A stretch of DNA of 45,296 nt from Phycisphaerales bacterium (lineage in GTDB: Bacteria > Planctomycetota > Phycisphaerae > Tepidisphaerales > Tepidisphaeraceae): NCBI GenBank assembly GCA_028291615.1, contig JAQGHM010000279.1, positions 1-45,296 on the forward strand, written 5' to 3'. The notes below the pieces were generated by a model. That model did no database searches and was not told the origin of the DNA. It saw nothing but the letters and a program-made list of their open reading frames with translations. The stretch's first letter is position 1. Every line of letters begins with the position of its first letter. Below, piece by piece: positions 1 through 8,761 of the stretch. Made by a program: the position numbers and the translations under genes.

Positions 1-2
1 AA

Positions 3-1034
3 CTAAGCCGCGGTCTCTACCTCCTTATTCGCGAAGCCACCAACGCCCGCAACCTCGACGCGCTGCTCCCCGTCATTACGCCTGCCAACGCGCGGCGCGT
101 CTGCTTCTGTACCGATGACCGAACTCCGGTAGACTTGCTCGCCATGGGATCGGTGGATCACATGGTGCGCCGCGCGATCGACTTCGGCATCGACCCCCTC
201 GAGGCGATCCGCATGGCGACGCTAAACCCCGCCGAATGGTTTGGCCTGCGCCACGCCGGCGCGGTCGCGCCCGGGCGAACGGCGAACCTGTTCGTCTTCG
301 ATGACCTGCGGCGTCCCGAGGCGCGGATGGTTTTCAGCCATGGACGCCTGGTAGCGCGGGATGGCCGCATGATCGCCGACCGCGGATCCGCCAGCACTGC
401 CGGCGTCGCTTCTCCCGTTGGCCGATGTGATGTTAATTGGGAAAAGGTGCGATGGGACGTGCCGGCGCGTCCCGGTCAACTGCGCGTGATCGGTTCGCTC
501 GCGGATCAACTGGTGACCGAGCACCGGCTGATGAAACCAACACTCGCCGGCGGCGTGGCCGTGGCCGATGTTTCGCGCGACCTCCTGAAGATGCTCGTCA
601 TCGAGCGGCACAATGGCACGGGAAACTCGGGCGTCGGATTCATCCAGGGGTTTGGCCTCCGCCGCGGCGCAATCGCCGGCACGGTGGCTCACGACCACCA
701 TAACCTGGTGACGATCGGCGCTGACGACCTATCGATGAAATCCGCCGCGCGGGCGGCGGCGGCGATGGGCGGTGGACTCGCCGTCGCGGTGGGCGAAAAC
801 ATCGTCGCGCGACTCCCGCTGCCGGTAGGGGGGTTGATGAGCGACCGTCCGCTAACCGAAGTTGCCGACGGATACGCCAGAGTCGTGGCAGCGGCGCGCG
901 AACTCGGCTCGCCGCTGGCCGATCCACTCATGGCGATGAGCTTCATGGCCCTCGAAGTGATCCCCGCGTTGAAGCTCACCGATCAGGGCCTGGTCGATGT
1001 GGAGCAGTTCAAGATCGTGAACCTGTTTACCTGA
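3..1034 (+). CDS. ade: adenine deaminase, C-terminal part (5' end outside window)
   Basis: Converts adenine to hypoxanthine plus ammonia, feeding the xanthine dehydrogenase encoded downstream. The frame is open from base 3, so the gene starts before the window. The visible part begins inside the metallo-amidohydrolase barrel with RNLDALLP, then CFCTDDR and VDHMVRRAI, and EAIRMATLNPAEWFGL, all typical of Ade. It continues with the C-terminal adenine-deaminase domain (HDHHNLVTIGADD, GLMSDRPL, LKLTDQGLVDVEQF). The metal-binding N-terminal half is missing, so catalytic competence cannot be judged. The stop is 10 bases before the next gene, which suggests one transcript with the purine genes. Family assignment is firm. 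Confidence 0.93.
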   Translation, partial: LSRGLYLLIREATNARNLDALLPVITPANARRVCFCTDDRTPVDLLAMGSVDHMVRRAIDFGIDPLEAIRMATLNPAEWFGLRHAGAVAPGRTANLFVFDDLRRPEARMVFSHGRLVARDGRMIADRGSASTAGVASPVGRCDVNWEKVRWDVPARPGQLRVIGSLADQLVTEHRLMKPTLAGGVAVADVSRDLLKMLVIERHNGTGNSGVGFIQGFGLRRGAIAGTVAHDHHNLVTIGADDLSMKSAARAAAAMGGGLAVAVGENIVARLPLPVGGLMSDRPLTEVADGYARVVAAARELGSPLADPLMAMSFMALEVIPALKLTDQGLVDVEQFKIVNLFT

Positions 1035-1044
1035 GGCAGCCGCG

Positions 1045-1800
1045 ATGCGAAGCGTCAATCAACTTGTCCACACCCGCACGCGCGTCGGCCGCCGCCACGC
1101 CCTGATGCCGCTGGAGGGATACCCGCCCTCGCGCCTGCCCACTTGGCCCGACGCGCAGGTGAAGGTGCTGGCATCGCCGGCGCTAGGGGCGCAGTTCGTC
1201 CAGTACCTGATTGACCTCCCCACCGGCAAGCGCGGCTCATTCGCCGCCGAGGCGGGACTTGAAACCTTCTTTCACGTCCTCTCAGGTTCGGGCCAGTTCC
1301 AGGACGGCGCGGGCAAAAAGATGGCCATCGCCCCGGGGCATTTCGGACTTACGCCCCCCGATACATCGACGACGTTCATCGCGGCTGACGCGCTGCGCCT
1401 GCTCGTGCTCCGCAAGCGTTACGAGTCGGCCCCGGGCGTCGCCTTGTTCCGCGGCATCTACGGAAATGAGGCCGACGTCCCAAAGCAGGTGTGGGCGGAG
1501 AATCCTCATTCGCTCCTGCAAACGCTGATCCCCGATGAACTGACCTTCGACATGGCCATGAACATCTTCACGTTTGATCCCGGCTTCGGCCTGCCGGTCG
1601 TCGAGACGCATGTGATGGAGCACGGCCTCTTCTTCCTCCAGGGGAAGGGCCTCTATTACCTCGAAGACCGGTGGATGGAAGTAGAGGCCGACGACTTCAT
1701 CTGGATGGGCCCCTATTGTCCGCAATCGTTTTACGCGACGGGGCCCGCGCCCGCGCGATACCTTTACTACAAGAACGTGAATCGAGACGTGGCGATTTAA
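1045..1800 (+). CDS. allE: (S)-ureidoglycine aminohydrolase (bicupin)
   Basis: Releases ammonia from (S)-ureidoglycine to give (S)-ureidoglycolate, the step after allantoate amidohydrolase. The 251-residue protein has two cupin domains. The C-terminal cupin shows E187, H189, H193 and Q227. The 2/4/34 spacing and the Glu-His-His-Gln set match the Mn-binding residues known for plant ureidoglycine aminohydrolase. Further signatures are FLQGKGLYYLEDRW and DFIWMGPYCPQSFYA, and YYKNVNRD near the end. It follows ade by 10 bases and precedes the KARI-like gene by 29 bases. Without this enzyme ureidoglycine decays spontaneously, so its presence suggests a stereospecific downstream enzyme. Confidence 0.93.
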   Translation: MRSVNQLVHTRTRVGRRHALMPLEGYPPSRLPTWPDAQVKVLASPALGAQFVQYLIDLPTGKRGSFAAEAGLETFFHVLSGSGQFQDGAGKKMAIAPGHFGLTPPDTSTTFIAADALRLLVLRKRYESAPGVALFRGIYGNEADVPKQVWAENPHSLLQTLIPDELTFDMAMNIFTFDPGFGLPVVETHVMEHGLFFLQGKGLYYLEDRWMEVEADDFIWMGPYCPQSFYATGPAPARYLYYKNVNRDVAI

Positions 1801-1829
1801 ATCTGTTCACCTCTGACAACGGATCATGC

Positions 1830-2813
1830 ATGGAAAGAATTTACCGTGACGCCGACGTGGACGCGTCGATCCTCAAGGGCAAGACGATTGCCGTAATCGG
1901 GTACGGCATCCAGGGCAAGGCCCAGGCCGCCAACTGCCGCGACAGCGGTTTCAAAGTGATCGTCGGTTGCCGCGGCAAAGACGAAGGCAGCGCCAGCCGC
2001 GATCAAGCCAAGTCCGATGGCTTCGAGTCCATGAACGTCAGCGATGCGACCAAACGCGCCGAGGTCCTCCTGATCGAACTGGCCGATCCCGTGCAGCCGG
2101 CCGTCTACAAGAACGAGATCGCCCCGCACCTCCGCGCCGGCCAAACGCTCTGTTTCTGTCACGGCTTCTCCGTCCTCTACGGACAGATTCAACCGCCAAA
2201 GGACGTGAACGTCGTCCTCTACGTGCCCAACGCGCCCGGCGCGTTCGTGCGCGCGAAGTACCAGAAGGGTGAAGGCGTCTACGGCTGCATCAGCGTCGAT
2301 CACGACGCCACCGGCAACGCGAAGGAGATCGTGCTCGCCATCTCCAAAGCCGTCGGTTCCACGCGCGCCGGCGTCGTCGAAATGACCTTCCAGCACGAGA
2401 CTGAGGGGGATAATTTCGAGGAACAGATCCTCTACGGCGGCGCGATCCACCTCATGCGCGCCTGCTTCAACGTGATGGTCAAAAACGGATACCCCCCCAG
2501 CTTCGCCTACGCCAAGGCGATCCGCAGCCTGCGCAGCGTGATCGACGTCATGGACGAGAAGGGGATCGAAGAATACCTGACAAAAGGATGCAGCCGCACG
2601 TGCGAGTTCGCCGTGCGCAGCCGCGGCCCGCGCGTCATCAATGTCCAAGAGATCGAGCGCATCTTCGCCGAAACCGAGGCCGGCCTCTTCGCACGCGACT
2701 GGATGCAGGAGTGGTCATTAGGCATGCCGCAACTGCACCGCCTCCGCCGCACGGCGCGCGAGAGCGAGATGGAAAAGACCGGCACCGAGTGGCGCAAGGA
2801 ATTCGGGAAGTAA
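1830..2813 (+). CDS. ketol-acid reductoisomerase-like oxidoreductase with altered active site
   Basis: 327 residues, the length of class I IlvC. The ATG at 1830 is chosen because it begins MERIYRDADVDASILKGKTI, which matches IlvC N-termini; the same frame is open further upstream inside allE. The N-terminal Rossmann domain has GYGIQGKAQA (residues 24-33), and HGFS lies at 111-114. The C-terminal knotted domain keeps D194 and E198 (DNFEEQ), the first metal ligands. The two Glu of the E-x3-E helix are K229 and S233. The Lys of the PK(A/G)PG motif is N134 (PNAPGAFVR). These are losses of residues needed for alkyl migration, so normal acetolactate isomerisation is unlikely. Position between allE and allC suggests a ureide substrate, such as ureidoglycolate dehydrogenation to oxalurate. 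That is inference; a decayed or divergent IlvC is the alternative. Confidence 0.85.
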   Translation: MERIYRDADVDASILKGKTIAVIGYGIQGKAQAANCRDSGFKVIVGCRGKDEGSASRDQAKSDGFESMNVSDATKRAEVLLIELADPVQPAVYKNEIAPHLRAGQTLCFCHGFSVLYGQIQPPKDVNVVLYVPNAPGAFVRAKYQKGEGVYGCISVDHDATGNAKEIVLAISKAVGSTRAGVVEMTFQHETEGDNFEEQILYGGAIHLMRACFNVMVKNGYPPSFAYAKAIRSLRSVIDVMDEKGIEEYLTKGCSRTCEFAVRSRGPRVINVQEIERIFAETEAGLFARDWMQEWSLGMPQLHRLRRTARESEMEKTGTEWRKEFGK

Positions 2814-2861
2814 TCAAGTTCTGAAACGTTTAGCGGCGTGCCCGAAGGGCCGCTGGTTCTC

Positions 2862-4580
2862 ATGCCCATCAGCATCAACCGAATCCGCTCCAACATCCAG
2901 GCCATCGCCCGGTGCACCGCTACCCCGGGCCAGGGCGCCACGCGCCCCACCTTCTCCCCCGCCTGGGCCGACGCCCGCACCTACGTGATCGCCCAAGCCG
3001 AAGCAGCCGGCTGCGCCATCCGCACCGACGCCGCCGGCAATCTCCACGCACGTCCGAAATCCGTCGCCTGGGACGCCCCCGCCTGGCTCGTCGGCTCCCA
3101 CATCGACACCGTCCCCCACGGCGGCGACTTCGACGGTGTCGCCGGCGTCGTAGTCGGCCTCGAAATCCTCCGCGCCGCCCGCGATGAAAATCTCGCCGGC
3201 CTGCCGGTCGAACTCATTGTCTTCGCCGAAGAAGAAGGCCCCACCTTCGGCCTCGGCATGATCGGCAGCCGCCTTTGGGTCGGCGACCTCGGCGAACCCG
3301 CGCTTCGCGGGTTGAAGAACGCGCAAGGGCAATCGTACATCGAAGCCGGCCGCCCCTTCGGCGTCGACCCCACCGGATTCGCCGCCGACCGCCTCGATCC
3401 ATCGCGCTACCTTGGCCTGATCGAGGTACACATCGAGCAGGGCCCGGGGATGTGGCGGCGCGACCAGCGTCTGGCGGTGGTCGGAGCGATCGCGGGCCGC
3501 AGGCAATACGCCATCACTGTGCACGGCGAGGCGAATCACGCCGGGGCGACTGCCACTGAGGATCGTCGCGACGCGCTCTACGCGGCGGCAAACATCATCG
3601 TCATGCTGCGGTTGATGGCATTGACGGAGAAGCCCGGTCCTCTGCGGACCACCGTCGGTCGCCTGGTGAACCACCCGAACGCCGTCAACGTCATCCCGGA
3701 ACGGACCGAATTTACCGTGGACATGCGCGCCCCCGACGACGCCACGCTCGACACCGCCGATCACCACCTTCGTTCGCTCGTCGAGCGCATCGCAGAGCGC
3801 GACGCGGTTCGCGCCCAGATCGAGCAGACCGAACACGCCCCCGCGCGACCCATGAACGCGCGACTCGTCGCCGCGTTGTCTCGCGCCGGCGGCGACTTGC
3901 CCGTGACGATCAGCGGCGCCCTCCACGACAGCGCCATCCTTGCCCCCCACATTCCCACCGCGATGCTCTTCATCCCCAGCAAAGACGGCATCAGTCACAA
4001 CCCCGCCGAGTTCAGCCGCATTGAGGACATCGCCGCCGCTGCCGCCGTCGTCGAGAATCTCATCCGCCAGCCAACGCCCGCCCGCCTCAGCGCGATGGAA
4101 CATGAAGCATTCATCGCCACCTGCGGACCGATCTTCGAACATTCTCCATGGATCGCCCAGCGCGCCTGGACGCTTCGACCCTTCGCCTCCATCTCAGACC
4201 TCCACGAAAAACTCTGCAACATCGTCGCCTCGGCCGCACCCGATGAACAACTCGCCCTCATCCGCGCCCACCCCGACCTCGTCGGCCGCCTAGCCCGCGA
4301 AGGCCGTCTCACGCGTGAGTCCACCGCCGAACAAGCCGCCGCTGGCCTCACCGCACTCACCGAGCAGGAAGCTGCCCAGTTCGAGCGCTACAACCAGGCC
4401 TACCGCGACAAATTCGGCTTCCCCTTCGTCATCTGCGCCCGCGAAAACAAGAAGGAAGCCATCCTCGCCGCCTTCCCGCAGCGCCTCCAACACGACCGCG
4501 ATTGCGAGATTGCCACCGCCCTGCAGGAAATTTGCAAGATCGCCCGCCTCCGTCTGGCGAGCGCGATCTGGGAGGATTGA
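2862..4580 (+). CDS. allC: allantoate amidohydrolase (M20) fused to OHCU decarboxylase
   Basis: Two-domain protein of 572 residues. Residues 1 to about 405 are an M20 peptidase-fold amidohydrolase of the AllC/ureidopropionase group. Metal-site candidates are H80, D91, E125, H190 and H379, within GSHIDTVPHGGDFDG, FAEEEG, EVHIEQG and ISHNPAE. The dimerisation motif HAGATATEDRRDA is present. Residues from about 410 to 572 are an OHCU decarboxylase with AHPDL (catalytic His candidate H470), ESTAEQA and KFGFPFV. The first half cleaves allantoate to ureidoglycine, CO2 and ammonia. The second half decarboxylates OHCU to (S)-allantoin, a step two reactions earlier. The ATG at 2862 is preferred; an in-frame GTG at 2838 would add eight residues. 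Uricase starts six bases after the stop. Ureidoglycolate amidohydrolase is a close alternative for the M20 half. Confidence 0.92.
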   Translation: MPISINRIRSNIQAIARCTATPGQGATRPTFSPAWADARTYVIAQAEAAGCAIRTDAAGNLHARPKSVAWDAPAWLVGSHIDTVPHGGDFDGVAGVVVGLEILRAARDENLAGLPVELIVFAEEEGPTFGLGMIGSRLWVGDLGEPALRGLKNAQGQSYIEAGRPFGVDPTGFAADRLDPSRYLGLIEVHIEQGPGMWRRDQRLAVVGAIAGRRQYAITVHGEANHAGATATEDRRDALYAAANIIVMLRLMALTEKPGPLRTTVGRLVNHPNAVNVIPERTEFTVDMRAPDDATLDTADHHLRSLVERIAERDAVRAQIEQTEHAPARPMNARLVAALSRAGGDLPVTISGALHDSAILAPHIPTAMLFIPSKDGISHNPAEFSRIEDIAAAAAVVENLIRQPTPARLSAMEHEAFIATCGPIFEHSPWIAQRAWTLRPFASISDLHEKLCNIVASAAPDEQLALIRAHPDLVGRLAREGRLTRESTAEQAAAGLTALTEQEAAQFERYNQAYRDKFGFPFVICARENKKEAILAAFPQRLQHDRDCEIATALQEICKIARLRLASAIWED

Positions 4581-4586
4581 TCCACG

Positions 4587-5456
4587 GTGCCCGAGAAGAT
4601 CACCCTCAACACCTACGGCAAGTCAAACGTGCGGCTGACCAAGGTCACGCGCCACGTAGACCGTCACGACCTGACCGAACTCTCCGTAGACATCACGCTC
4701 ACCGGCAATTTCGAGCGATCCTACACCCACGGCGACAACAGCAACGTCGTCGCGACCGACTCGATGAAAAACACCGTTTACGTCCTCGCCAAAACCCACC
4801 CGCTCGACAGCCCCGAATCCTTCGCGCATCACTTGGCCGAGCACTTCGTCAAAACCTACGCGCAGGTAAAGGGCGCCGAAGTGAGCATCGAACAATCCGC
4901 ATGGCGGCGGATCGACGTTGCCGGTCGCCCGCATCCCACCGCCTTTGAATCCGCCGGCGCAGAACTCCGAACGACGATGGCCTACTTCGGCCAGCGTGAC
5001 GCCCGCCCCGCGGCTCACTTTATCCAAGGTGGCCTCGCCAAACTCCTGGTCCTCAAGACGACCGACTCGGCCTTCACCGGCTTCGTCCGCGACGCCTACA
5101 CCACCCTCCCCGAAACCCGCGACCGCATCCTCGCCACCGAGGTCTCGGCGACATGGACATACAACGACGACGATCGCAAGCCCGACTACAACGCCGCCTT
5201 CACCACCATCCGCACGGCGCTCCTCGAAACCTTCGCCCGCCACAAAAGCGACGCCGTTCAGCAGACCCTCTACGACATGGGCATCGCCGCGCTCGCAGCC
5301 GAGACTTCCATCAGCGGCATCCACCTCCTCATGCCCAACAAGCACCGCGTCCCCTTCAATTTGAGGCCCTTCGGCATGGAATTCGAAAACGACATCTTTG
5401 TGACGACGTCTGAGCCTTCAGGCGAGATCAGCGCCCTCATCGAGCGGGAGAAATAA
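4587..5456 (+). CDS. uox: urate oxidase (uricase)
   Basis: Cofactor-free oxidation of urate to 5-hydroxyisourate with O2, releasing H2O2. 289 residues, normal for the family. Two T-fold repeats are visible. The catalytic set is recognisable: K12 in NTYGKSNVRL, T57 in VVATDSMKN, F164, R180 or nearby in ETRDRILATEV, and N251 and H253 in LMPNKHRV. The start is GTG at 4587, six bases after the fusion gene and directly followed by the conserved N-terminal strand. The product passes to the HIU hydrolase encoded two bases downstream. An O2-dependent enzyme here implies that purines are used aerobically. Confidence 0.96.
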   Translation: MPEKITLNTYGKSNVRLTKVTRHVDRHDLTELSVDITLTGNFERSYTHGDNSNVVATDSMKNTVYVLAKTHPLDSPESFAHHLAEHFVKTYAQVKGAEVSIEQSAWRRIDVAGRPHPTAFESAGAELRTTMAYFGQRDARPAAHFIQGGLAKLLVLKTTDSAFTGFVRDAYTTLPETRDRILATEVSATWTYNDDDRKPDYNAAFTTIRTALLETFARHKSDAVQQTLYDMGIAALAAETSISGIHLLMPNKHRVPFNLRPFGMEFENDIFVTTSEPSGEISALIEREK

Positions 5457-5458
5457 CC

Positions 5459-5812
5459 ATGGCCGCCAGGCTCACCACCCACGTCCTCGACACCGCCTGC
5501 GGACGCCCCGCGCGCGGGATGAAGGTCGAGTGTTACCGCGTCCTGCCGGCCGGCGTCGCAATGCTCGCGCAGACCGTGACGAACGAAGACGGCCGCACCC
5601 CCTCGCCATTGCTGAGCGGCACGGCCATGATCGCCGGACCCTATCGCCTGCTCTTTCACGTCGGTGAATACTTCGCAGCCGGCAAACATCCCGACGCGCG
5701 GCGGTTTCTCGACATCGTCCCGATCCAGTTCACCATCGACGATGTCGCCCTGGCCTATCATGTGCCGCTGCTAGTGTCGCCGTGGGCCTACAGCACGTAT
5801 CGCGGGAGTTGA
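5459..5812 (+). CDS. hiuH: 5-hydroxyisourate hydrolase (transthyretin-like)
   Basis: Hydrolyses the uricase product 5-hydroxyisourate to OHCU, which the C-terminal domain of the 2862-4580 protein then decarboxylates. 117 residues, the normal size of a bacterial transthyretin-like protein. The signature begins LTTHVLDTACGRPA with H8. R46 lies in NEDGRT and H101 in AYHVPLLVSPWAYSTY. The chain ends in the diagnostic YRGS, which separates the enzyme from hormone-carrier transthyretin. It starts two bases after the uricase stop, so translation is probably coupled. There is no signal peptide, so the protein is cytoplasmic. Confidence 0.96.
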   Translation: MAARLTTHVLDTACGRPARGMKVECYRVLPAGVAMLAQTVTNEDGRTPSPLLSGTAMIAGPYRLLFHVGEYFAAGKHPDARRFLDIVPIQFTIDDVALAYHVPLLVSPWAYSTYRGS

Positions 5813-5817
5813 GCGAA

Positions 5818-7188
5818 ATGCCCTGGGACCTGTTGATCCGCGGAGGAGAAGTCGTAACGCCCACTGGCGTCCGCAGGCTCGACGTCGCCATCGAGGACGG
5901 CTCAATCGTCGAGTTAGCGCCCGACCTCATCGGCCAATCGCGCGAGACGATCGACGCCACCGGCCTCCACATCTTCCCCGGCCTGATCGACCCTCACGTC
6001 CACTTCAACGAACCTGGTCGAACCGAATGGGAAGGCTTCGCGACCGGCTCCGCGGCACTGGCGGCCGGCGGCGGCACCTGCTTCTTCGACATGCCGCTGA
6101 ACGCACACCCGCCCACACTGGACGGCGAAAGCTTCGACCTGAAGCTCGCGGCTGCAGAACGGTCCAGCCGCACCGATTTCGCGCTCTGGGGCGGGCTCAC
6201 GCCGGACAATCTCGACAAGATGGAAGAACTCGCCGACCGCGGCGTTATCGGCTTCAAGGCCTTCATGTCAAGCAGCGGCATCGACGACTTCGCGCGCGCC
6301 GACGACCTGACCCTTTATCGCGGCATGAAGATCGCCGCGAAGCTCGGCCTGCCCGTAGCGGTCCACGCCGAAAGTGAGGAGATCACCGCGCGACTCTCCT
6401 CCGAAATTCGCGCCCGCGGTGGGCGCGGCTGGCGCGACTACCTCGCCTCTCGCCCGATCGTCGCCGAAGTGGAAGCCACCCAGCGCGCCATCACGCTCGC
6501 CGCCGAAACCGGCTGCCGCCTCCACGTCGTACACGTGAGCAACTCGCGCTCCAGCGAGTTGGTTCGACTCGCCGCCAGCCATTCCGGCGCGAACGTCACC
6601 TGCGAGACCTGCCCGCACTACCTGACCTTGACCGACCACGACCTCGAGCGCCTGGGTGCACCGGCCAAATGCGCACCGCCGCTGCGCACCGCCACCGATG
6701 TCGAGGAACTGTGGCAGGACCTGGCAGACGGAAAGTTCGCGTTCATCGCCTCTGATCACTCCCCCGCACCCGCCTCGATGAAAACCGGCGATGACGTATT
6801 CACCATCTGGGGCGGCGTCGCCGGCATACAATCGACGCTCTCCATCCTGCTAAGTCGTACTCCGCGGCTGCTGCTGCCGCAGGTTGCCGAACTGACCGCC
6901 GGCCACGTCGCTAGCCGCTTCGACCTGCCGCGAAAAGGGGCGATCGCCGTTGGCAACGACGCCGATCTGGCAATCGTCGATGTGAACGCATGCTATGAGC
7001 TGACGCGCGACATGCTGCTCGACCGCCACAGGCTTAGCCCATACGTCGGGCGCACGTTCCACGGGGTTGTTCACCGCACAATTGTGCGCGGCTCGACCGC
7101 GTTCCGCGACGGCAAATCAGTCGGTGAATCGCGGGGAAGGCTGATTCAGCCCCGAAGAGAACCACAACGGAGCGGATCGCATGCGTGA
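5818..7188 (+). CDS. allB: allantoinase
   Basis: Hydrolyses allantoin to allantoate. 456 residues, the length of bacterial AllB. Amidohydrolase metal residues are H60 and H62 (DPHVHFNEPGRTEWEG), carboxylated K147 (GFKAFMSSSG), H183 (VAVHAESEE), H239 (VVHVSNSRS) and D313 (ASDHSPAP). Their spacing is close to that of E. coli AllB. The ATG at 5818 is preferred over an upstream in-frame start inside hiuH because MPWDLLIRGGEVV is the usual N-terminus and GGGAG lies about ten bases before it. The 3' end overlaps xdhA by eight bases. Dihydropyrimidinase is the nearest alternative, but the operon makes allantoinase much more likely. Confidence 0.95.
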   Translation: MPWDLLIRGGEVVTPTGVRRLDVAIEDGSIVELAPDLIGQSRETIDATGLHIFPGLIDPHVHFNEPGRTEWEGFATGSAALAAGGGTCFFDMPLNAHPPTLDGESFDLKLAAAERSSRTDFALWGGLTPDNLDKMEELADRGVIGFKAFMSSSGIDDFARADDLTLYRGMKIAAKLGLPVAVHAESEEITARLSSEIRARGGRGWRDYLASRPIVAEVEATQRAITLAAETGCRLHVVHVSNSRSSELVRLAASHSGANVTCETCPHYLTLTDHDLERLGAPAKCAPPLRTATDVEELWQDLADGKFAFIASDHSPAPASMKTGDDVFTIWGGVAGIQSTLSILLSRTPRLLLPQVAELTAGHVASRFDLPRKGAIAVGNDADLAIVDVNACYELTRDMLLDRHRLSPYVGRTFHGVVHRTIVRGSTAFRDGKSVGESRGRLIQPRREPQRSGSHA

Positions 7189-8761
7189 CCATGTATTGTT
7201 GTACTTGAACGGCCGAGTGCTGCGCATCTCCGGCGACGACGCCTTCCTAACCCTCGCCGAATACCTCCGCCGCCGCCAGAACCTGACTGGCACAAAAATC
7301 GTCTGCGCCGAAGGCGACTGCGGCTCTTGCGCCGTCCTGATCGGCCGACCGGCCCAAGGCGCAATGCGCTACGCCGCCGTCACCTCCTGCATCCAACTCC
7401 TCTTCCAACTCGACGCCTCCCACGTCGTCACCGTCGAAGGCCTGCGCGACGGCCAACAGCTCAATCCGATCCAGCAAGCCATGGTCGCCTGCCACGGCGC
7501 TCAATGCGGTTTCTGCACCCCCGGCTTCGTCGTCTCCCTCTACGACCTGATGCACGACGGCCGCACCGTCGACGCCCAATCCATCTGCCGCGGCCTCGTC
7601 GGCAACCTCTGCCGCTGCACCGGATACGATTCCATCGTCCGCTCCGCCCTCACCGCCGATCGCCAAAACCTCAAACCGCTCGACGCCCTCTACCCGCCCG
7701 GCCCGCTAATTGAGGCGCTCGAACAATCGCAATCACAGGAAGTGCTGATTGAAACCCCGTCGTGCCGCTACTTCAAGCCCACCACGCTAGACCGCGCCGT
7801 CCACTTCCGCGCCGACAACCCCAACTGCACCATCATCGCCGGCGGCACCGACCTCGCCGTCGTCCACAACAAGCGCATCCGCGAAATCACCGCCGCCCTC
7901 AGCACAACCGCGCTCGCCGAACTCAACATCTGCCGCCGCGACCCCGACGCCCTCTACATCGGCGCAGGAGCAACCTTAACCGCGCTCGAACAAGCCGCGC
8001 TCACACACCTGCCCGAGCTAGGCCGCTTTCTCGCCTGGTTCGGCTCACCCCTGATCAAAAACGCCGGCACGCTCGCCGGCAACCTCGTCACCGGCTCCCC
8101 CATCGGCGACACGCTCCCCGCCCTGATCGTCCTGGGCGCGGAGATCGACGTCGCCGGCCTCACCGGCACACGCCGCATTCCCATTGCCAATTTCTACAGC
8201 GGATACCGCAAAACCGTCCTCGCCCCAGACGAACTGCTCACCGGCGTGCGCATCCCGCTCCCGCTCACAACGTCCCACGAAATCTTCAAACTCTACAAAG
8301 TCTCCCGCAGAAAAGATCTCGACATCTCCAGCTTCAGCGCCGCCATCTGGCTTCGCCGCCAATCCCCCGACGGCCCGATCGACGACATCCGCATCGCGCT
8401 AGGCGGCGTCGGCCCCATGGTCCTCCGGCCAACCCGCGCCGAAGAATCGCTGCGCGGCCAGCAACCCACGCTCGACCTCTTCGAACGCGCCGCCAACCTC
8501 GCCGCCGCCGACGTCACCCCCATCACCGACGTCCGCGGTTCCGAAGCCTACCGCCGCGCCCTGGCCAGCAACATCCTCCTCAAATTCTGGCACGAAACCT
8601 TCGGCACTCCACAACCCGATCGCAACGAAAATAGCAACGGTGACGGACCCAACGGTCATCCCACCGCACCCAATCACGCCGGGGCAGAGCGCCGGGAGCT
8701 CCGCGACCAGAGCGCCGCCCCGGATCCCGCCCTCGCGCCGCCAACCGGAGTCCCCCAATGA
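7181..8761 (+). CDS. xdhA: xanthine dehydrogenase, iron-sulfur/FAD subunit
   Basis: Electron-transfer subunit of the XDH that oxidises hypoxanthine and xanthine to urate. Residues 1-160 hold two [2Fe-2S] clusters: C42, C47, C50 and C70 in the ferredoxin-like domain, then C109, C112, C144 and C146 in the helical domain. From about 190 comes a CO-dehydrogenase-type FAD domain with IIAGGTDLAVVHN and GTLAGNLVTGSPIGDTLPAL. The last 50 residues are Pro/Asn/Gly-rich and look like a linker to nothing. It overlaps allB by eight bases and xdhB by four (ATGA). No xdhC insertion factor is visible nearby. Confidence 0.95.
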   Translation: MRDHVLLYLNGRVLRISGDDAFLTLAEYLRRRQNLTGTKIVCAEGDCGSCAVLIGRPAQGAMRYAAVTSCIQLLFQLDASHVVTVEGLRDGQQLNPIQQAMVACHGAQCGFCTPGFVVSLYDLMHDGRTVDAQSICRGLVGNLCRCTGYDSIVRSALTADRQNLKPLDALYPPGPLIEALEQSQSQEVLIETPSCRYFKPTTLDRAVHFRADNPNCTIIAGGTDLAVVHNKRIREITAALSTTALAELNICRRDPDALYIGAGATLTALEQAALTHLPELGRFLAWFGSPLIKNAGTLAGNLVTGSPIGDTLPALIVLGAEIDVAGLTGTRRIPIANFYSGYRKTVLAPDELLTGVRIPLPLTTSHEIFKLYKVSRRKDLDISSFSAAIWLRRQSPDGPIDDIRIALGGVGPMVLRPTRAEESLRGQQPTLDLFERAANLAAADVTPITDVRGSEAYRRALASNILLKFWHETFGTPQPDRNENSNGDGPNGHPTAPNHAGAERRELRDQSAAPDPALAPPTGVPQ

